Assembly: GCA_947177485.1 (NCBI GenBank)
Contig: CAMWUR010000018.1
Coordinates: 1-36,700, forward strand
DNA: 36,700 bases
Source: an uncultured Helicobacter sp.
Lineage (GTDB): Bacteria; Campylobacterota; Campylobacteria; Campylobacterales; Helicobacteraceae
Reading direction: 5' to 3'
In this document: one piece after another, positions 1-7,628 of the stretch
How the letters are laid out: every line of letters begins with the position of its first letter
How positions within the stretch are numbered: the stretch's first letter is position 1
Notes under the pieces: generated by a model
What the model saw: only the letters and a program-made list of their open reading frames with translations
What the model was told of the DNA's origin: nothing
The model's database searches: none
Made by a program: the position numbers and the translations under genes

Positions 1-57
1 AATGGCAACACAATGTGGAACAACAAGCTATAACGATGTTAGGTAAGCAGAAGCTGT

Positions 58-94
58 CGTCATTGTGAGGGCTTGCCCGAAGTAATCTATGACG
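58..94 (+). repeat. REP-like hairpin element (ATTGT stem)
   Basis: The sequence folds as ATTGT, GA, GGGC, a TT loop, GCCC, GA, AGTAAT. The inner GGGC/GCCC stem is perfect. The outer stem uses two G-T wobbles. The tandem GA/GA internal loop is the shared signature of the other repeats in this window. Confidence 0.5.
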
Positions 95-112
95 TTGAGC
101 AACTCGGAATCA

Positions 113-140
113 TTGATTGCTTCGCGTAAGCTTGCAATGA
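113..140 (-). repeat. REP-like hairpin element (ATTGC stem)
   Basis: Read on the minus strand it is TCATTGCAAGC...GCGAAGCAATC. ATTGC pairs with GCAAT and GC with GC across a short loop. It is related to the element at 512-546. Confidence 0.5.
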
Positions 141-147
141 TGAATCT

Positions 148-230
148 TTGTCATGTTGAGGCAAAGCCGAAACATCTCATGATTCTCACAACATGAGATT
201 CTTCAGCCTAAAGGCTTCAGAATGACAAAT
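148..230 (+). repeat. About 83-bp composite REP-like repeat, copy A
   Basis: It is nearly identical (two differences by eye) to the reverse complement of 34686-34768. It contains two hairpins in tandem. The first is ATGTT-GA-GGC-AAA-GCC-GA-AACAT. The second, read on the minus strand, is ATTCT-GA-AGCC-TTTA-GGCT-GA-AGAAT. It is intergenic and non-coding. Confidence 0.8.
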
Positions 231-511
231 CATGAGATTTGTTTTGAGATTCTCAATGTGGTTGTTTTTCTAAGGGAGACAAGGGGCTAGTTGCCATAGC
301 AAACAGATAAGTTTGCGTGTTCACTGATAGCTTCGCCCTTATCCCCCTAACACCCCCAAACCCCTGCATGCTTTTATAATGTGCTGTATATGCCAATTGT
401 CCACAGCACTGCGTCTCCATAATTGCCTTTGGCACGAATAGAGACGTTACGCGCTGTGGTTGGGACGTTAAGATGAATGAGTAATAGCAAGCAAGAGAAT
501 CTGGGATTCTA

Positions 512-546
512 TCATTGCGAGCGTCCGCTAAGAAGCGAAGCAATCA
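512..546 (+). repeat. REP-like hairpin element (ATTGC stem)
   Basis: TCATTGCGAGC is followed by GCGAAGCAATC on the same strand, so ATTGC pairs with GCAAT around the GA/GA signature. It lies immediately downstream of the pseudopilin stop codon, where such elements often sit. Confidence 0.55.
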
Positions 547-551
547 ACATA

Positions 552-887
552 TCAAAGAATCAGAAAAAGTACAGAAACTACCGCGTTTTCTTGCAAGATT
601 CTTGCTTCGAGGCGATAGTGATGATTGGGAAGTGGGCTCGCATGCATTTGGATTGTATAATCCCCAAAACTTTCAGCCACTCCCAACGTGAGCTTGCCGC
701 TTTTGTCAAATGCAATCGCGATTTTGTGCAGCAGCTCCTCGGCACGCATTGTTACAAGCTGTGGCGCTGTGGGCAAAATGGCAATTTGTGTCGTGGCGCT
801 ATGCACTTGAAAAGCAGCAAAGCTCAATATCAGCAATGCCAAGAGAACCTCAAGCAGGCTAAACGCCTGCAAAACCCGACTTTGCAT
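552..887 (-). CDS. Type IV pilin-like / pseudopilin protein
   Basis: This is a 111-residue protein starting at ATG 887, preceded by a strong purine-rich ribosome-binding site (AAAAGGGGGA). The N terminus is a class III (prepilin-type) signal: a short leader (MQSRVLQA), then FSLLEVLLALLILSF, with Glu at position +5 after the likely cleavage site and a hydrophobic helix. The residue before the cleavage site is Ala rather than the usual Gly. The rest is short, so it resembles a minor pseudopilin of a type II secretion or DNA-uptake system more than a major pilin. It is an orphan: no prepilin peptidase, secretin or ATPase gene is nearby. It is divergent from the transporter at 990. The exact system it serves cannot be read from the window. 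Confidence 0.75.
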   Translation of the reverse strand: MQSRVLQAFSLLEVLLALLILSFAAFQVHSATTQIAILPTAPQLVTMRAEELLHKIAIAFDKSGKLTLGVAESFGDYTIQMHASPLPNHHYRLEARILQENAVVSVLFLIL

Positions 888-989
888 GTATCCCCCTTTT
901 GGTCAATCATAGCGCATTCTGCTTTGCAAAGCAATTGTTTGGGCGCTGATTGTATAATACGCGCGTCATTTTCGGGCTAAGGAGACATG

Positions 990-1442
990 ATGTATTATGT
1001 TGTGGCTTTGTGTATGGGGCTCTCAATCGCGCTGCAAGCGCCGATTAATGCTGCGCTTGGACGTTCTTTGCAAACGTCTCCGCTTGTTGCTGCGCTGATT
1101 TCTTTCTTTATCGGCACGGTCTGCCTTTTGCTCATTGCATTTTATAGCGGAGCTTTGAATCTAGGCATCTTTCAGGCTCTGGGCACACAAAATTGGTGGA
1201 AATTTTTGGGCGGTGTTTTGGGCGCATTTTTTGTATTTGGCACAACCCTGCTCGCTCCGCAAATTGGGCTGCTCAATATGTTCTTGCTTGTGTTGTTTGG
1301 GCAACTCATTACGAGTTTGTTGCTTGATTCTATCGGTGCTTTTGGGCTCGAGCCCAAACCGATTCTTTGGAACAAAATCATTGGGCTTGGCATCATACTC
1401 GTTGGGCTTTTTGTGTTTTTCTATCGCGAGATTCGGGGCTAA
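990..1442 (+). CDS. DMT-family inner-membrane transporter (YdcZ/DUF606 type)
   Basis: This is a small protein of about 150 residues with four to five hydrophobic segments. It starts MYYVVALCMGLSIALQAPIN and contains the GRSLQTSPLVAALISFFIGT region typical of the YdcZ/DUF606 branch of drug/metabolite transporters, which are normally about 140-150 residues. Two adjacent ATGs exist, at 987 and 990. The ribosome-binding site AAGGAG ends at 984, so 990 has the better spacing. The substrate is unknown. A second, full-length DMT transporter lies about 530 bases downstream on the same strand, separated by a small unknown gene. Confidence 0.8.
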   Translation: MYYVVALCMGLSIALQAPINAALGRSLQTSPLVAALISFFIGTVCLLLIAFYSGALNLGIFQALGTQNWWKFLGGVLGAFFVFGTTLLAPQIGLLNMFLLVLFGQLITSLLLDSIGAFGLEPKPILWNKIIGLGIILVGLFVFFYREIRG

Positions 1443-1587
1443 ACTCTGCCCCATCTCGCCCGTGCGATTGCTCCATTTCTTATCTGTACATGCGCTTATT
1501 TGCACTAGGAACGTTATTTGCTGGCATACGCATAGACGGCAGTGGGCGCATGAGCTTACTGCAAAAAGAGGATTGGAGGATACAATC

Positions 1588-1959
1588 ATGACTTTTACTC
1601 TGACAAAACACCAATGCGGATTTCCAAAACGTTATGGATTTATCGCCTATTACTGCGCTGATTATCGTTTGGAGCTCACCAAAAACGAGGAGATTGGCAG
1701 AAGACTTGATATTGGCACAGGAAAAAGCCTCAATGATTTCAAGGCTTTTGTGAAACTCTTGGGGACTTTAGAAAACGAGCTCTATCTCCGAATCGAAATG
1801 GATTATCGGACAAATCGCTTTACGCAACGACTTGTGAATAAAAATGGGCAATCAATCCGACAAAATGATTTTACGAAGCGATTGATGAGTTTTATTCGCA
1901 CATATTATGTTCGCAAATTTTGCGATGACAAAGAACGTTATTTGCGATTCTATAAATAG
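1588..1959 (+). CDS. Small hypothetical protein, 123 aa
   Basis: ATG 1588 follows a good ribosome-binding site (TTGGAGGA, 1573-1580). A longer in-frame opening back to 1213 only overlaps the preceding transporter gene in another frame and was not used. The protein is basic and soluble, with no signal peptide or membrane helix. It has a Tyr/Phe-rich N terminus (RYGFIAYYCADYRLEL) and a basic C terminus (LMSFIRTYYVRKFCDDKERYL). I do not recognise a family. It ends 15 bases before the next transporter gene, so the two may be co-transcribed. Confidence 0.65.
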   Translation: MTFTLTKHQCGFPKRYGFIAYYCADYRLELTKNEEIGRRLDIGTGKSLNDFKAFVKLLGTLENELYLRIEMDYRTNRFTQRLVNKNGQSIRQNDFTKRLMSFIRTYYVRKFCDDKERYLRFYK

Positions 1960-1974
1960 TCCAAAAAATAAGCA

Positions 1975-2865
1975 ATGCTAAAAAATAACATATTCTTTGG
2001 GCATGTGCTAGCACTTTTTACAATGCTTGTTTGGGCAAGCACTTTTAGCTCGACCAAAATTTTGCTCCATGATTTTTATGCAACAGAAATCTTGCTTTTT
2101 CGTTTTATCATTGCTTACGTGGCGCTTTTTGTCTTGCATTTTAGGGGTGTTGGTTTTAAAAATTATAAAGTCGAGATTCTGTTTTTCTTAAGCGGGTTAA
2201 GCGGTGTTTGCCTCTATTTTTTGCTCGAAAATGTCGCACTTTATGATACGACAGCGTCTAACGCCGCGCTGCTTGTTACAATCAGCCCACTTTTTGTCGC
2301 GATTCTCTCGCGCATCTTCTTGGGCAAACGGCTTAAGAAGCACTTCTTCATCGGCTTTGTTGTCGCGTTTGTCGGCGTGGCGCTCGTTGTGTCGCGCGGC
2401 GAGCTTTCGTTCTCTGTCTCGCCTGTGGGCGACATCATCTGTCTTGCTGCGGGAATCATGTGGTCGTTCTATACATTGCTCCTAGAACGACTCTTTTTAC
2501 ATTGCAAGGGCGAAAATCCCCTCGCAATCACGCGCAAAATCTTTTTCTATGGAATCCTTTGCATTCTGCCGTGCAGCATTGGCGTTTGGAATGTCTATGG
2601 AATTGGCAATTTCTGGACGCGCTTTGGAGATTCTATGAATCTGTTCAACCTGCTCTTTTTGGGGTTTGTTGCCTCTGCGCTTTGCTATGTAACATACAAC
2701 GCATGCATTCATCTTCTAGGCACAATCAAGGCGAGCGCTTATATTTATAGCATTCCTTTATTTGGGGTAATAGTCGCGACATTGACGCTAGGAGAAACTA
2801 TCACGTTCGCGACAATCATCGGGGGCATCGCCGTGCTTCTTGGGCTCTTTTTGAGTCAAATATAA
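1975..2865 (+). CDS. EamA/DMT superfamily transporter
   Basis: This 296-residue polytopic protein has about ten hydrophobic segments arranged as two EamA repeats (roughly residues 8-140 and 150-295). The first repeat opens with GHVLALFTMLVWASTFSSTK, the usual EamA start, and helix 9-10 carries AYIYSIPLFGVIVATLTLGE. It would sit in the inner membrane and export or import a small metabolite. The substrate cannot be predicted. The gene converges with acpS, with only two bases between their stop codons. The ribosome-binding site is weak. Confidence 0.85.
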   Translation: MLKNNIFFGHVLALFTMLVWASTFSSTKILLHDFYATEILLFRFIIAYVALFVLHFRGVGFKNYKVEILFFLSGLSGVCLYFLLENVALYDTTASNAALLVTISPLFVAILSRIFLGKRLKKHFFIGFVVAFVGVALVVSRGELSFSVSPVGDIICLAAGIMWSFYTLLLERLFLHCKGENPLAITRKIFFYGILCILPCSIGVWNVYGIGNFWTRFGDSMNLFNLLFLGFVASALCYVTYNACIHLLGTIKASAYIYSIPLFGVIVATLTLGETITFATIIGGIAVLLGLFLSQI

Positions 2866-2867
2866 TA

Positions 2868-3239
2868 TTATTGTGGGGGATTTTCGAGCTTGACAATCAC
2901 GGCGGCAATCACAAAGCCGCCATCATGCGAAATCGAGAGACTATGCTCCTCGATTCCAAAACGTTGTATGAGTTCGGGGGCGATATTGAGCGAAGGCTGC
3001 CCACGTTCGTCATGCATGAGCATCATATCGACAAAGCTGCATTGTGCGCCAATCCCGCAACCAAGCGCCTTGCTAAACGCCTCTTTTGCTGCCCAAGCAG
3101 AGGCAATGCGCTGAACATTGCCCGCATAGAGTGAAATCTCATGTTTGGTTAGGAAACGTTCAAGCGCACGCGTGTGCCAACGAGCAACAAATGTCTCTAC
3201 GCGCCCGATAGAGACAATATCAATGCCGAGCGCCGTCAC
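2868..3239 (-). CDS. acpS: Holo-[acyl-carrier-protein] synthase
   Basis: This 123-residue enzyme transfers 4'-phosphopantetheine from CoA to the serine of acyl carrier protein in fatty acid synthesis. Family motifs are clear: GIDIV at residues 5-9 (Asp7, Mg2+ ligand) and WAAKEAFSKALG with Glu53. Length matches bacterial AcpS. The start is GTG at 3239, overlapping the fliL stop as GTGA, so translation is probably coupled. I recall the same fliL-acpS adjacency in H. pylori. Confidence 0.93.
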   Translation of the reverse strand: MTALGIDIVSIGRVETFVARWHTRALERFLTKHEISLYAGNVQRIASAWAAKEAFSKALGCGIGAQCSFVDMMLMHDERGQPSLNIAPELIQRFGIEEHSLSISHDGGFVIAAVIVKLENPPQ

Positions 3240-3772
3240 TGGATTGCAAAATCTGTGAAAAAGAGATTGACGATTTTGCCATCGACAAGCGATTCGTTAA
3301 TCCTTTCCACAAGTTCATTCTTGAGATTCTCTTTGCCTTTAGCTGTCGAAATCTCTTCGAATGTTTTTGATGACAAAACGCTAATCATCGTATCGCGAAT
3401 TGCGGGCTTTTTGGTGTCAAGCTCAACCATCAAATTGTTAGAACTAAGCTCCGCATTGATGGTTGTTTTGAGATAGCGACGTCCGCTTTGTGAGGCGAGA
3501 TTCACAATGATTTGGTCAAACGCATAGGTTGGTCCAATGCTCAAATAGGTTTGTCCACCCGAGCGCATATTGAGCGCTGGGTTGCCGCCGCCTCCGCCGC
3601 CACCTGCTCCGCCTGCTGCTTGAGGCGGGGGCTCGTCCCCGCCGCTCATAAGCAAGATTGCAACAACCACACCAATAACGAGCAATAACCCAACGACAGC
3701 AGCGATGATGATAATCAGCATCTTATTGCTGCCACCACCTCCACCTGCGTCATCTTTTTTCTCGTCAGCCAT
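3236..3772 (-). CDS. fliL: Flagellar basal body-associated protein FliL
   Basis: This 178-residue single-pass inner-membrane protein forms rings around the stator and supports motor torque. It has a short cytoplasmic N terminus, a transmembrane helix at about residues 18-42 (MLIIIIAAVVGLLLVIGVVV), a flexible linker, and a periplasmic FliL domain (TYAFDQIIVNLA to VNLFFTDFAIQ). The linker is unusually Gly/Pro-rich, with a run of seven glycines, and the N terminus has another five. ATG 3772 is preceded by AAGGAG. It overlaps acpS by four bases. Confidence 0.93.
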   Translation of the reverse strand: MADEKKDDAGGGGGSNKMLIIIIAAVVGLLLVIGVVVAILLMSGGDEPPPQAAGGAGGGGGGGNPALNMRSGGQTYLSIGPTYAFDQIIVNLASQSGRRYLKTTINAELSSNNLMVELDTKKPAIRDTMISVLSSKTFEEISTAKGKENLKNELVERINESLVDGKIVNLFFTDFAIQ

Positions 3773-3817
3773 TTTTGCTCCTTTTTAGTGTAATATCAAA
3801 AACAAAACCTGTTAAAA

Positions 3818-4570
3818 CTAGGCTATCGGGCTATCGGTTGGCACAGAGGGATTCACACCAAGCGCATCGATTTGCTGCTCTTCGACCTCGCCATTGCCGC
3901 CACTGCCAAAGTTCCAATTTGTGCCGCCATTATCGTTTTCTTCGGTATTGCTATCATCAGGATTTTGCGAATCATTGCCCGCATTGTCATCTGGAGATGT
4001 TGTGTCATCACCGCTGCTATCGTTGTTTTCGCCTTTGCCAAGCTTGCCAATCTCTTCTTGTACTGTTGCAAGCGCGGTTGCAAGATTGCTTGTTGTGATG
4101 TCTGTGAGTCCCTTGCCAAACGTAACCGAATCGCTGTTGCTATCGAGCACCTCATCTTTGAGGGTATTAGACGCATAGATTCCAAGCGCAAACTTCACAT
4201 CAAATAGCGAAACGGCTTGCTTCTCGTCTGCGTTGCTTTCAATCGTGCCATCACGATATAAATCAATCGTATGGAGAAAATTCACCAAGAAATCTGCCTT
4301 GCTCCATGAATTTGCGCTCATCTGTTCTTCCCACCATTGCATTCCCTCTGCATCATCTGATGGCGATTTGCCCAACGCATTTTTGTATGCCATTTGAATA
4401 AATTCTTTATTTCCCTGCCCATTCTGCGTGCCTGCTTTTTCTCCCAAAAAAGCCTCGATAAGTGCGACATTAAAGTCGCCCTTTTGCGTCCATGCCGACA
4501 TTGTCGGTGCGTCTACCACGCGGTTTAGAACTGTGATAAAGAGTTGTGAAATTTGCTGTACTGTTGCCAT
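3818..4570 (-). CDS. DUF4214-like protein with acidic Asn/Asp/Gly-rich tail
   Basis: This is a 250-residue protein. The N-terminal 150 residues are helical and resemble the DUF4214 module found in some secreted and S-layer-like proteins: VQQISQLFITVLNRVVDAPT, then FIQMAYKNALGKSPSDDAEG, and WWEEQMSANSWSKADFLVNFL. From about residue 180 it becomes very acidic and low-complexity, rich in Asp, Asn, Ser and Gly, ending in PSVPTDSPIA. No Sec signal or membrane helix is seen. If it is exported, a leaderless route such as type I secretion would be needed, but no such system is in the window. It lies upstream of fliL on the same strand, 45 bases away. The family call is from memory of the motif pattern. 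Confidence 0.6.
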   Translation of the reverse strand: MATVQQISQLFITVLNRVVDAPTMSAWTQKGDFNVALIEAFLGEKAGTQNGQGNKEFIQMAYKNALGKSPSDDAEGMQWWEEQMSANSWSKADFLVNFLHTIDLYRDGTIESNADEKQAVSLFDVKFALGIYASNTLKDEVLDSNSDSVTFGKGLTDITTSNLATALATVQEEIGKLGKGENNDSSGDDTTSPDDNAGNDSQNPDDSNTEENDNGGTNWNFGSGGNGEVEEQQIDALGVNPSVPTDSPIA

Positions 4571-4589
4571 TTGGGCTCCCTCATGTTTT

Positions 4590-4638
4590 TTCGTTATAAT
4601 TCCACATGCATTATAGAGGATTTTGCTTAAAAAGCCCC
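4590..4638. promoter_or_regulatory. Probable divergent promoter region
   Basis: The 105-base gap between the DUF4214-like gene (-) and the glycosyltransferase gene (+) has a TATAAT at 4595-4600 on the plus strand and a TATAAT on the minus strand at 4615-4610. The minus-strand box would give a leader of about 30 bases. Neither has a good -35 box, which is common in Helicobacter and Campylobacter. Confidence 0.35.
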
Positions 4639-4675
4639 TGAAATTCCTAAAGACAATTTTATTTCAAAGGTTTCT

Positions 4676-5803
4676 ATGCGCCTTCTTCTCAATCTCTCGC
4701 TGCTCTCTCCTCCGCTCACAGGAATCGGGCAATACACCGCGCGCCTGCTGCCCCATTTGCTTGATGACTCTCGAGTCTCATTATGCGGCTTTGGGAGAAT
4801 GGGCTGGGTTGCTTCAAAAGAACAAATCCGCGCTCTGCTCCAAACTCCATCTAGCGCCCCAATCCTCATCAAAAAGCTGCGCTCACATGATTTGCTTGCG
4901 CTTCGTTTTGCGTATTTCGAGCTGCGCAAAATCTGGCTCTCGCTCAAAAAGCCGCATGATTACGAGGATTGGCATTATTGGGAGGGCGGATTCTTGCCAT
5001 TACTTGCGCACCCAAAGCTCATCACAATCCACGACCTCTCGCACATACGTTATCCCGAGTTTCACCCACGCGCGCGCGTGCAGCTTCTCAATCACTATTT
5101 ACCAAGCGCAATGGCGGAATCTAAAGCCATTCTCACGGTGTCTGAATTTTCAAAGTCTGAAATTATCGAGCTTTTTGGAATCCAAAGCGAAAAAATCCAT
5201 GTCCTCCCCCCCTCGATTCTGCCCACTTTTTGCCCCAAAAGCGAAGAAGAATGCGCGCCATTGCTGCAATCCTACAACCTCAACTACAACGGCTACCTTT
5301 TGAGTGTCGCCACGCTCGAGCCGCGCAAAAATCTCGAGCGCTTGCTCGATGCCTACACGTTGCTAAGCCCCGCTGTGCAAAAAGCCTATCCACTCGCGCT
5401 CATCGGCGCATCAGGCTGGCTCAACCACGCTTTGGGCGCAAGAATCATGCAACTTGTGCAAACAGGCAATGTGCGCCTGCTGGGCTATCTTAACAGCGCA
5501 CAGCTTCCGTTTCTCTATGCGGGTGCACGCGCGTTTGCCTACCCTTCAGTGTATGAAGGCTATGGCATGCCGATTGCCGAAGCGCTTTGCTGCGGGATTC
5601 CAACCGTTGTGGCAAATTGTGGGGCAATGCTGCAAACTGCAGGCAAGCACGCAATCACTGCTGATGTTTTTTGCGTTGCAAGCATTGCAAAAGCCTTGCA
5701 ACAAGCGCTCGATTCGCCAAAAATGGACAACTGCAATATAGAATCTGTTGTCTTTCCTCAAGATGCGGCGCAAAGACTGCTTAAGATTTTGGAATCGCTC
5801 TAA
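4676..5803 (+). CDS. Glycosyltransferase, GT4 family (group 1)
   Basis: This 375-residue GT-B fold enzyme transfers a sugar from a nucleotide-sugar donor. The N-terminal acceptor domain contains SPPLTGIGQYTARLLPHLL. The C-terminal Rossmann domain starts near residue 200 with LLSVATLEPRKNLERLLDAY. It carries the donor-site EX7E-type motif in YEGYGMPIAEALCCGIPTVV (about residues 290-310). Donor and acceptor are unknown. It may act on surface polysaccharide or LPS, given the neighbouring acyltransferase and pseG genes. Its 3' end overlaps the convergent acyltransferase gene by 23 bases. Confidence 0.88.
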   Translation: MRLLLNLSLLSPPLTGIGQYTARLLPHLLDDSRVSLCGFGRMGWVASKEQIRALLQTPSSAPILIKKLRSHDLLALRFAYFELRKIWLSLKKPHDYEDWHYWEGGFLPLLAHPKLITIHDLSHIRYPEFHPRARVQLLNHYLPSAMAESKAILTVSEFSKSEIIELFGIQSEKIHVLPPSILPTFCPKSEEECAPLLQSYNLNYNGYLLSVATLEPRKNLERLLDAYTLLSPAVQKAYPLALIGASGWLNHALGARIMQLVQTGNVRLLGYLNSAQLPFLYAGARAFAYPSVYEGYGMPIAEALCCGIPTVVANCGAMLQTAGKHAITADVFCVASIAKALQQALDSPKMDNCNIESVVFPQDAAQRLLKILESL

Positions 5804-6752
5804 GGCGATAACGTTCAATCGGGCGCTCAACCACAACGATTCCAAGCAGTGCAAGCGCGATTGCGAGGGCAATCACAGCCCCGACATACTCCAAGCTCGC
5901 CATTTTTGGAATCCCGCAAACCTCGAGAATCCACATCGCGGGCGTATGCGTGAGAAAGATTCCATACGACAATGCACCAAGAGGCTTATTTGCGCGCCAT
6001 TGCCGATGTTCAAACAATGCAATGAGCCACGGAGCAAGGGCGAGCCCAAGCAACACTTCGCGCGCGTAAGGCAAAAAAACAACGCCGCACAGCTTGCCGA
6101 TTCCAAACAGCAGCACAGCAGCGCATGACACAACAAGCGCAAAAGCAATTGTCGCATTCCCTCTTGTACGTTTCTGCCAGCTGCCGAGCACAAACACAAA
6201 AAAAATGCCCACAAGCAAACGATAGCCATAAATGTCTGTGTCGATGATTCCAAAAATAGCACAGAGAAATACAGCAAAAGAGAGCGCAGCAGCCAAACGC
6301 AAGAAAGCAGGGAACACAAACCCCAAAAGCAGCAAACCATAAGCTTGAATCTCTGCTCCAAGCGACCACGTGAGGTGGTTGAGCTCGGATTCAAAAGGCA
6401 TTTGAAGAATGCCAAAATCAAAAAACATGAAATAATTCAGCGGAATCACCAAGAGATGTGCCGCGACATTGAACAATGTAAAATGCGGGGAATGGAAATT
6501 GCAAAGCAGGACAAATGCGCTACACAGGCAAAAAGCATACAGATAGAGCGGATAAATGCGCAATAATCTATCGAGCAAGAGCGCGCGTATGCGATGGGTA
6601 TTGGAGCTAAAAACATCAAAATACAGATGTGCCATCACAAATCCTGCAAGCATATAGAACACAACAACTGCCACGACACCGATTTCAAATGTGAGCAGTG
6701 GCGTGTGCGAGATGAGCACACAAAGCGCAAGAACAAAACGTAAGACACCCAT
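5781..6752 (-). CDS. Membrane acyltransferase (acyltransferase family 3)
   Basis: This polytopic inner-membrane O-acyltransferase of about 323 residues has around ten hydrophobic segments. It starts MGVLRFVLALCVLISHTPLL, with the conserved R-x(n)-H of the first helix (Arg5 and His16). It also has the RLLRIYPLYLYAF stretch typical of Acyl_transf_3 and ends in a basic tail. I chose ATG 6752 because it forms TAATG with the pseG stop. The longer frame back to 6803 lies inside pseG. Such enzymes acetylate surface sugars, and the pseG neighbour suggests a carbohydrate substrate. The acceptor is inferred, not shown. Confidence 0.85.
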   Translation of the reverse strand: MGVLRFVLALCVLISHTPLLTFEIGVVAVVVFYMLAGFVMAHLYFDVFSSNTHRIRALLLDRLLRIYPLYLYAFCLCSAFVLLCNFHSPHFTLFNVAAHLLVIPLNYFMFFDFGILQMPFESELNHLTWSLGAEIQAYGLLLLGFVFPAFLRLAAALSFAVFLCAIFGIIDTDIYGYRLLVGIFFVFVLGSWQKRTRGNATIAFALVVSCAAVLLFGIGKLCGVVFLPYAREVLLGLALAPWLIALFEHRQWRANKPLGALSYGIFLTHTPAMWILEVCGIPKMASLEYVGAVIALAIALALLGIVVVERPIERYRLRAIPKS

Positions 6753-7624
6753 TAAAATTTCACAGATTGCCAAAGGCGCTCGCGCACAAGATTTTGCGCA
6801 CAAGCGCTAAGAATCTCGCGCTTATTTTTGGACTGCACACATGCAAATGCGTTTGAGAAATTGTGCGCAAATTCTGCGCTGCCCACCTCGCCATCACATG
6901 CTTGCACTGCCCTACTTTGCGCCCATGCAAAAAAATTCGGACGCTGATTATCGGCAATGCAACAAGCGATTGTGGGTGTGCCGCAAAATGCAAGCTCGGT
7001 GAGTGTCCCGCCTGCTGCGCTCACGGCGAGGCATGAAGATTCCATAAGAGCGCGAATCTCATGAGCACTTGGATTTGTCGACGGGTCGATTCTGACAATC
7101 CGCACATCTTGACAAAGCTTAAGCAACAACGCTTCGACAACCTCGAAATAATGTTGCGCTACGGCGCTGCCCCCAAACGATAGCAGAATCTGCTGGATTA
7201 TCTGATTGTGTTCGCGGAGCGGCAAAGGTGGGCAAAACGGCGCACGCAAAAGCGCATAGCCCAAGCCGAGCCATAATGTATGATTGGGATAGGTTTGTGC
7301 ATAAGGCAAATGCAGGGCTGCCATTGTTGCATTGAGAATTGTTGCGCTCGGATAGGGCAGGCGCAAGGTGTCATCAAGAAAAATAGCGCGCGTGGAGTGG
7401 GCGAGAATCTCGTAGGCTTGCAGTGGTTGCAGATAGGAGTCGAGCACGCCAATATCATACGATTCGAGTGTTTTTTCATAATCAAGCGGGCTTTGATTGC
7501 AAACAAGCTGTACATGGAACTTGTGTTGCTGCAAAATTTCGCGCAACGCCTCGCAACGGCGCAAATGCCCAAGCCCAATGCTAGACGTTGATTCCGTAAA
7601 AATAATCGCTCGCCGCTCTTGCAA
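6752..7624 (-). CDS. pseG: UDP-2,4-diacetamido-2,4,6-trideoxy-beta-L-altropyranose hydrolase
   Basis: PseG releases UDP in the fourth step of pseudaminic acid synthesis, the sugar that glycosylates Helicobacter and Campylobacter flagellins. The protein is about 290 residues with a GT-B-like fold. The N terminus has the diagnostic SIGLGHLRRC (G-x-G-H-x-x-R). Later come ILLSFGGSAV and AVSAAGGTLTELAFCGTPTI, typical of the nucleotide-binding half. I prefer TTG 7624, which follows GAGGAG and the preceding stop codon. An upstream in-frame TTG at 7687 would add 21 residues that lie inside the transporter gene. No other pse genes are in the window, so the pathway is scattered. Confidence 0.85.
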   Translation of the reverse strand: MQERRAIIFTESTSSIGLGHLRRCEALREILQQHKFHVQLVCNQSPLDYEKTLESYDIGVLDSYLQPLQAYEILAHSTRAIFLDDTLRLPYPSATILNATMAALHLPYAQTYPNHTLWLGLGYALLRAPFCPPLPLREHNQIIQQILLSFGGSAVAQHYFEVVEALLLKLCQDVRIVRIDPSTNPSAHEIRALMESSCLAVSAAGGTLTELAFCGTPTIACCIADNQRPNFFAWAQSRAVQACDGEVGSAEFAHNFSNAFACVQSKNKREILSACAQNLVRERLWQSVKF

Positions 7625-7628
7625 TCCC

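Larger units (their letters stand above)
1..551. other. Gene-free stretch rich in REP-like hairpins
   Basis: I see no convincing gene here. Open frames on either strand lack recognisable protein features and cross the repeat elements. The block holds at least five members of a hairpin repeat family at about 58-94, 113-140, 149-180, 198-226 and 512-546, listed separately. The pseudopilin gene ends at 552, so part of this stretch is its downstream region. The remainder (about 240-510) shows no RNA gene or terminator I can support. Confidence 0.6.

Noticed and set aside
253-543. 96-residue minus-strand ORF
   Set aside because: It is built across the REP-like repeats, has no ribosome-binding site or protein features, and lies in non-coding sequence.
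477-980. 167-residue plus-strand ORF opposite the pseudopilin
   Set aside because: It is antisense to a gene with a clear prepilin N terminus and its start lies in a repeat.
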